From NCBI RefSeq assembly GCF_011046735.1, contig NZ_CP049258.1:1528001-1592000 (forward strand): 64,000 nucleotides of DNA, written 5' to 3'. Shown here piece after piece: positions 63,209-64,000 of the stretch. The notes under the pieces were generated by a model. That model was not told where the DNA came from and did not search any database. It saw only the letters and a list, made by a program, of their open reading frames with translations. The DNA is from Nordella sp. HKS 07. Its GTDB lineage: Bacteria; Pseudomonadota; Alphaproteobacteria; Rhizobiales; Aestuariivirgaceae. The translations under genes were made by a program, and so were the position numbers. How positions within the stretch are numbered: the stretch's first letter is position 1; each line of letters begins with the position of its first letter.

Positions 63209-63673
63209 CTGTAACAATTGCTAATAATGATCAAGCTACCCGATTGTATGATTACTGAGGGTGAAGAGTCTATTGGCCCCAACTTCCGGTTCGGGTCATT
63301 CGCTACCGGGCCGAGCCAGCAGCCAAGTCCAGCTATGTCGGCTATGCCCCGATAGCGACTAAACTTCTGCAGCGCAGCAAAATGACGCAATGGGCCATGT
63401 GTGGACGGCTCCGGGCTGTCAAGGTTCTTTTGCATGTCGCAGCGCTGGTCGTAGCAGCCATGTGTTCGGCCTTTGAGTGCGGCTCATAGGGCCGCTGGCC
63501 ATTATGCCTCCCGTGGATCATGTCCCGGTCAAAAGCTCGCATTCGACAATGCTGTGGCCCATGTGGATTGTCCTGATCGCCGGATCGACCGGTTCTGCGT
63601 TACCTGCTGTCAGTCCTTTCCAGCCTTCACATCACGCCCTTGCGGGCGCGATCTCCTCCAAAGTCGCCGTGCC
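63209..63673. other. Intergenic stretch with repeat copy 2
   Basis: 465 bases without a supported gene. It contains the second copy of the direct repeat (63342-63402) seen at 60317, and then DNA leading to the IS110 remnant. Confidence 0.5.
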
Positions 63674-63862
63674 CTAGCGAGCCAGCGCGACGGGTTCCGT
63701 GTAACGCTCGCCCTTGGCCATCATCGCCCAGGCCATGCGGGCGATCTTGTTGGCGAGCGCGATCGCGGCCACCTTTGTCGGCCGCCGCTCCAGCAGCTTG
63801 GCAAGCCATGGCCGATGCTTGGTGCCGTGGATTTTCGCGTATCGGATCACCGCCAACGCGCT
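63674..63862 (-). pseudogene. IS110-family transposase C-terminal fragment
   Basis: Reads AVIRYAKIHGTKHRPWLAKL, LERRPTKVAAIALANKIARM and AWAMMAKGERYTEPVALAR-stop, the usual IS110 C-terminus. The frame upstream continues into unrelated DNA from about 63863, where an IS5-type element seems to begin, so the gene is truncated. Confidence 0.75.
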
Positions 63863-63941
63863 AGAGTCTGTCTTCAGTTGAGGGATTCCCAAATCAGCGA
63901 TTGAGTGATTCATGGGAGGTCGGTTTTTGGAGGGCCGACCG

Positions 63942-64000
63942 ATGCGACGCTATGCATTACGTGACGATCAGTGGGATCGGATCAAGGATTCTCTGCCCGG
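63942..64000 (+). CDS. IS5-family (IS427-like) transposase, N-terminal part, cut by window end
   Basis: ATG at 63942 reads MRRYALRDDQWDRIKDSLPG and continues past the window edge. The start DLTDxQWxRIxxLLPG is typical of this transposase group. The preceding ~80 bases (from about 63863) likely include the left end of the element. It appears to have inserted into the IS110 fragment. Confidence 0.7.
   Translation, partial: MRRYALRDDQWDRIKDSLP

Overview
The window looks like a chromosomal segment of an alphaproteobacterium of the order Hyphomicrobiales (Rhizobiales). The reasons are the GC-rich protein-coding style, the density of amine, betaine and polyamine ABC transporters, the rhizobial-type small hairpin repeats, and the IS5/IS110 remnants. 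No rRNA, tRNA or CRISPR array was found. I worked by eye, so family names rest on motifs and remembered family features rather than on a search.

Left part (1-35,400), a catabolic and transport core. A minus-strand operon (6774 to 1) carries a betaine/proline-type ABC importer (binding protein, ATPase, double-domain permease), a choline-kinase-like protein and a dimethylglycine/sarcosine-dehydrogenase-like flavoprotein; the last four genes are joined by ATGA overlaps. Divergent to it are a DeoR regulator and a histone-deacetylase-like amidohydrolase. Next come a GYF/ClpP-like membrane protein, a small ArsR-SRPBCC-VOC-SRPBCC operon whose last gene is frameshifted, an amidase, a DHRS6-like SDR, and a polyamine-type importer (potABC plus two tandem potD copies and the relic of a third). 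These are followed by a serine hydrolase, RlpA, D-amino-acid dehydrogenase, a PuuB-like oxidase, lysine 2,3-aminomutase, RidA, a RocB-like peptidase, an M20 amidohydrolase, a lytic transglycosylase, a TIGR02466-like oxygenase, two paralogous secreted ClpP-like proteins and a dihydropyrimidinase. The theme is uptake and breakdown of amines, amino acids and amides.

Middle part (35,400-49,200), a type I secretion locus. It holds an ABC exporter and HlyD adaptor, a VCBS-repeat protein, a second secreted-type protein and a large cadherin/RTX protein (split by one frameshift). A conserved upstream DNA element occurs three times, once before each transcription unit of this locus. The two minus-strand secreted-protein genes also share a leader hairpin. 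Between the divergent units lies an array of terminator-like hairpins and an AraC-type N-terminal fragment.

Right part (49,200-64,000), accessory DNA. It contains degraded AraC C-terminal fragments, a frameshifted IS5-family transposase, and a mobile module with iteron-like repeats, a winged-helix protein, a family-A DNA polymerase with a proofreading domain, a partner protein and an AlpA-like HTH. Opposite these lie a second HTH protein and two coupled tyrosine recombinases. Then come a sulfotransferase, a class III cyclase with TolB-like and TPR regions, an IS110 C-terminal fragment and the start of another IS5-type transposase cut by the window edge.

The two places most worth following up are the shared cis-element of the type I secretion locus and the polymerase/iteron/recombinase module.
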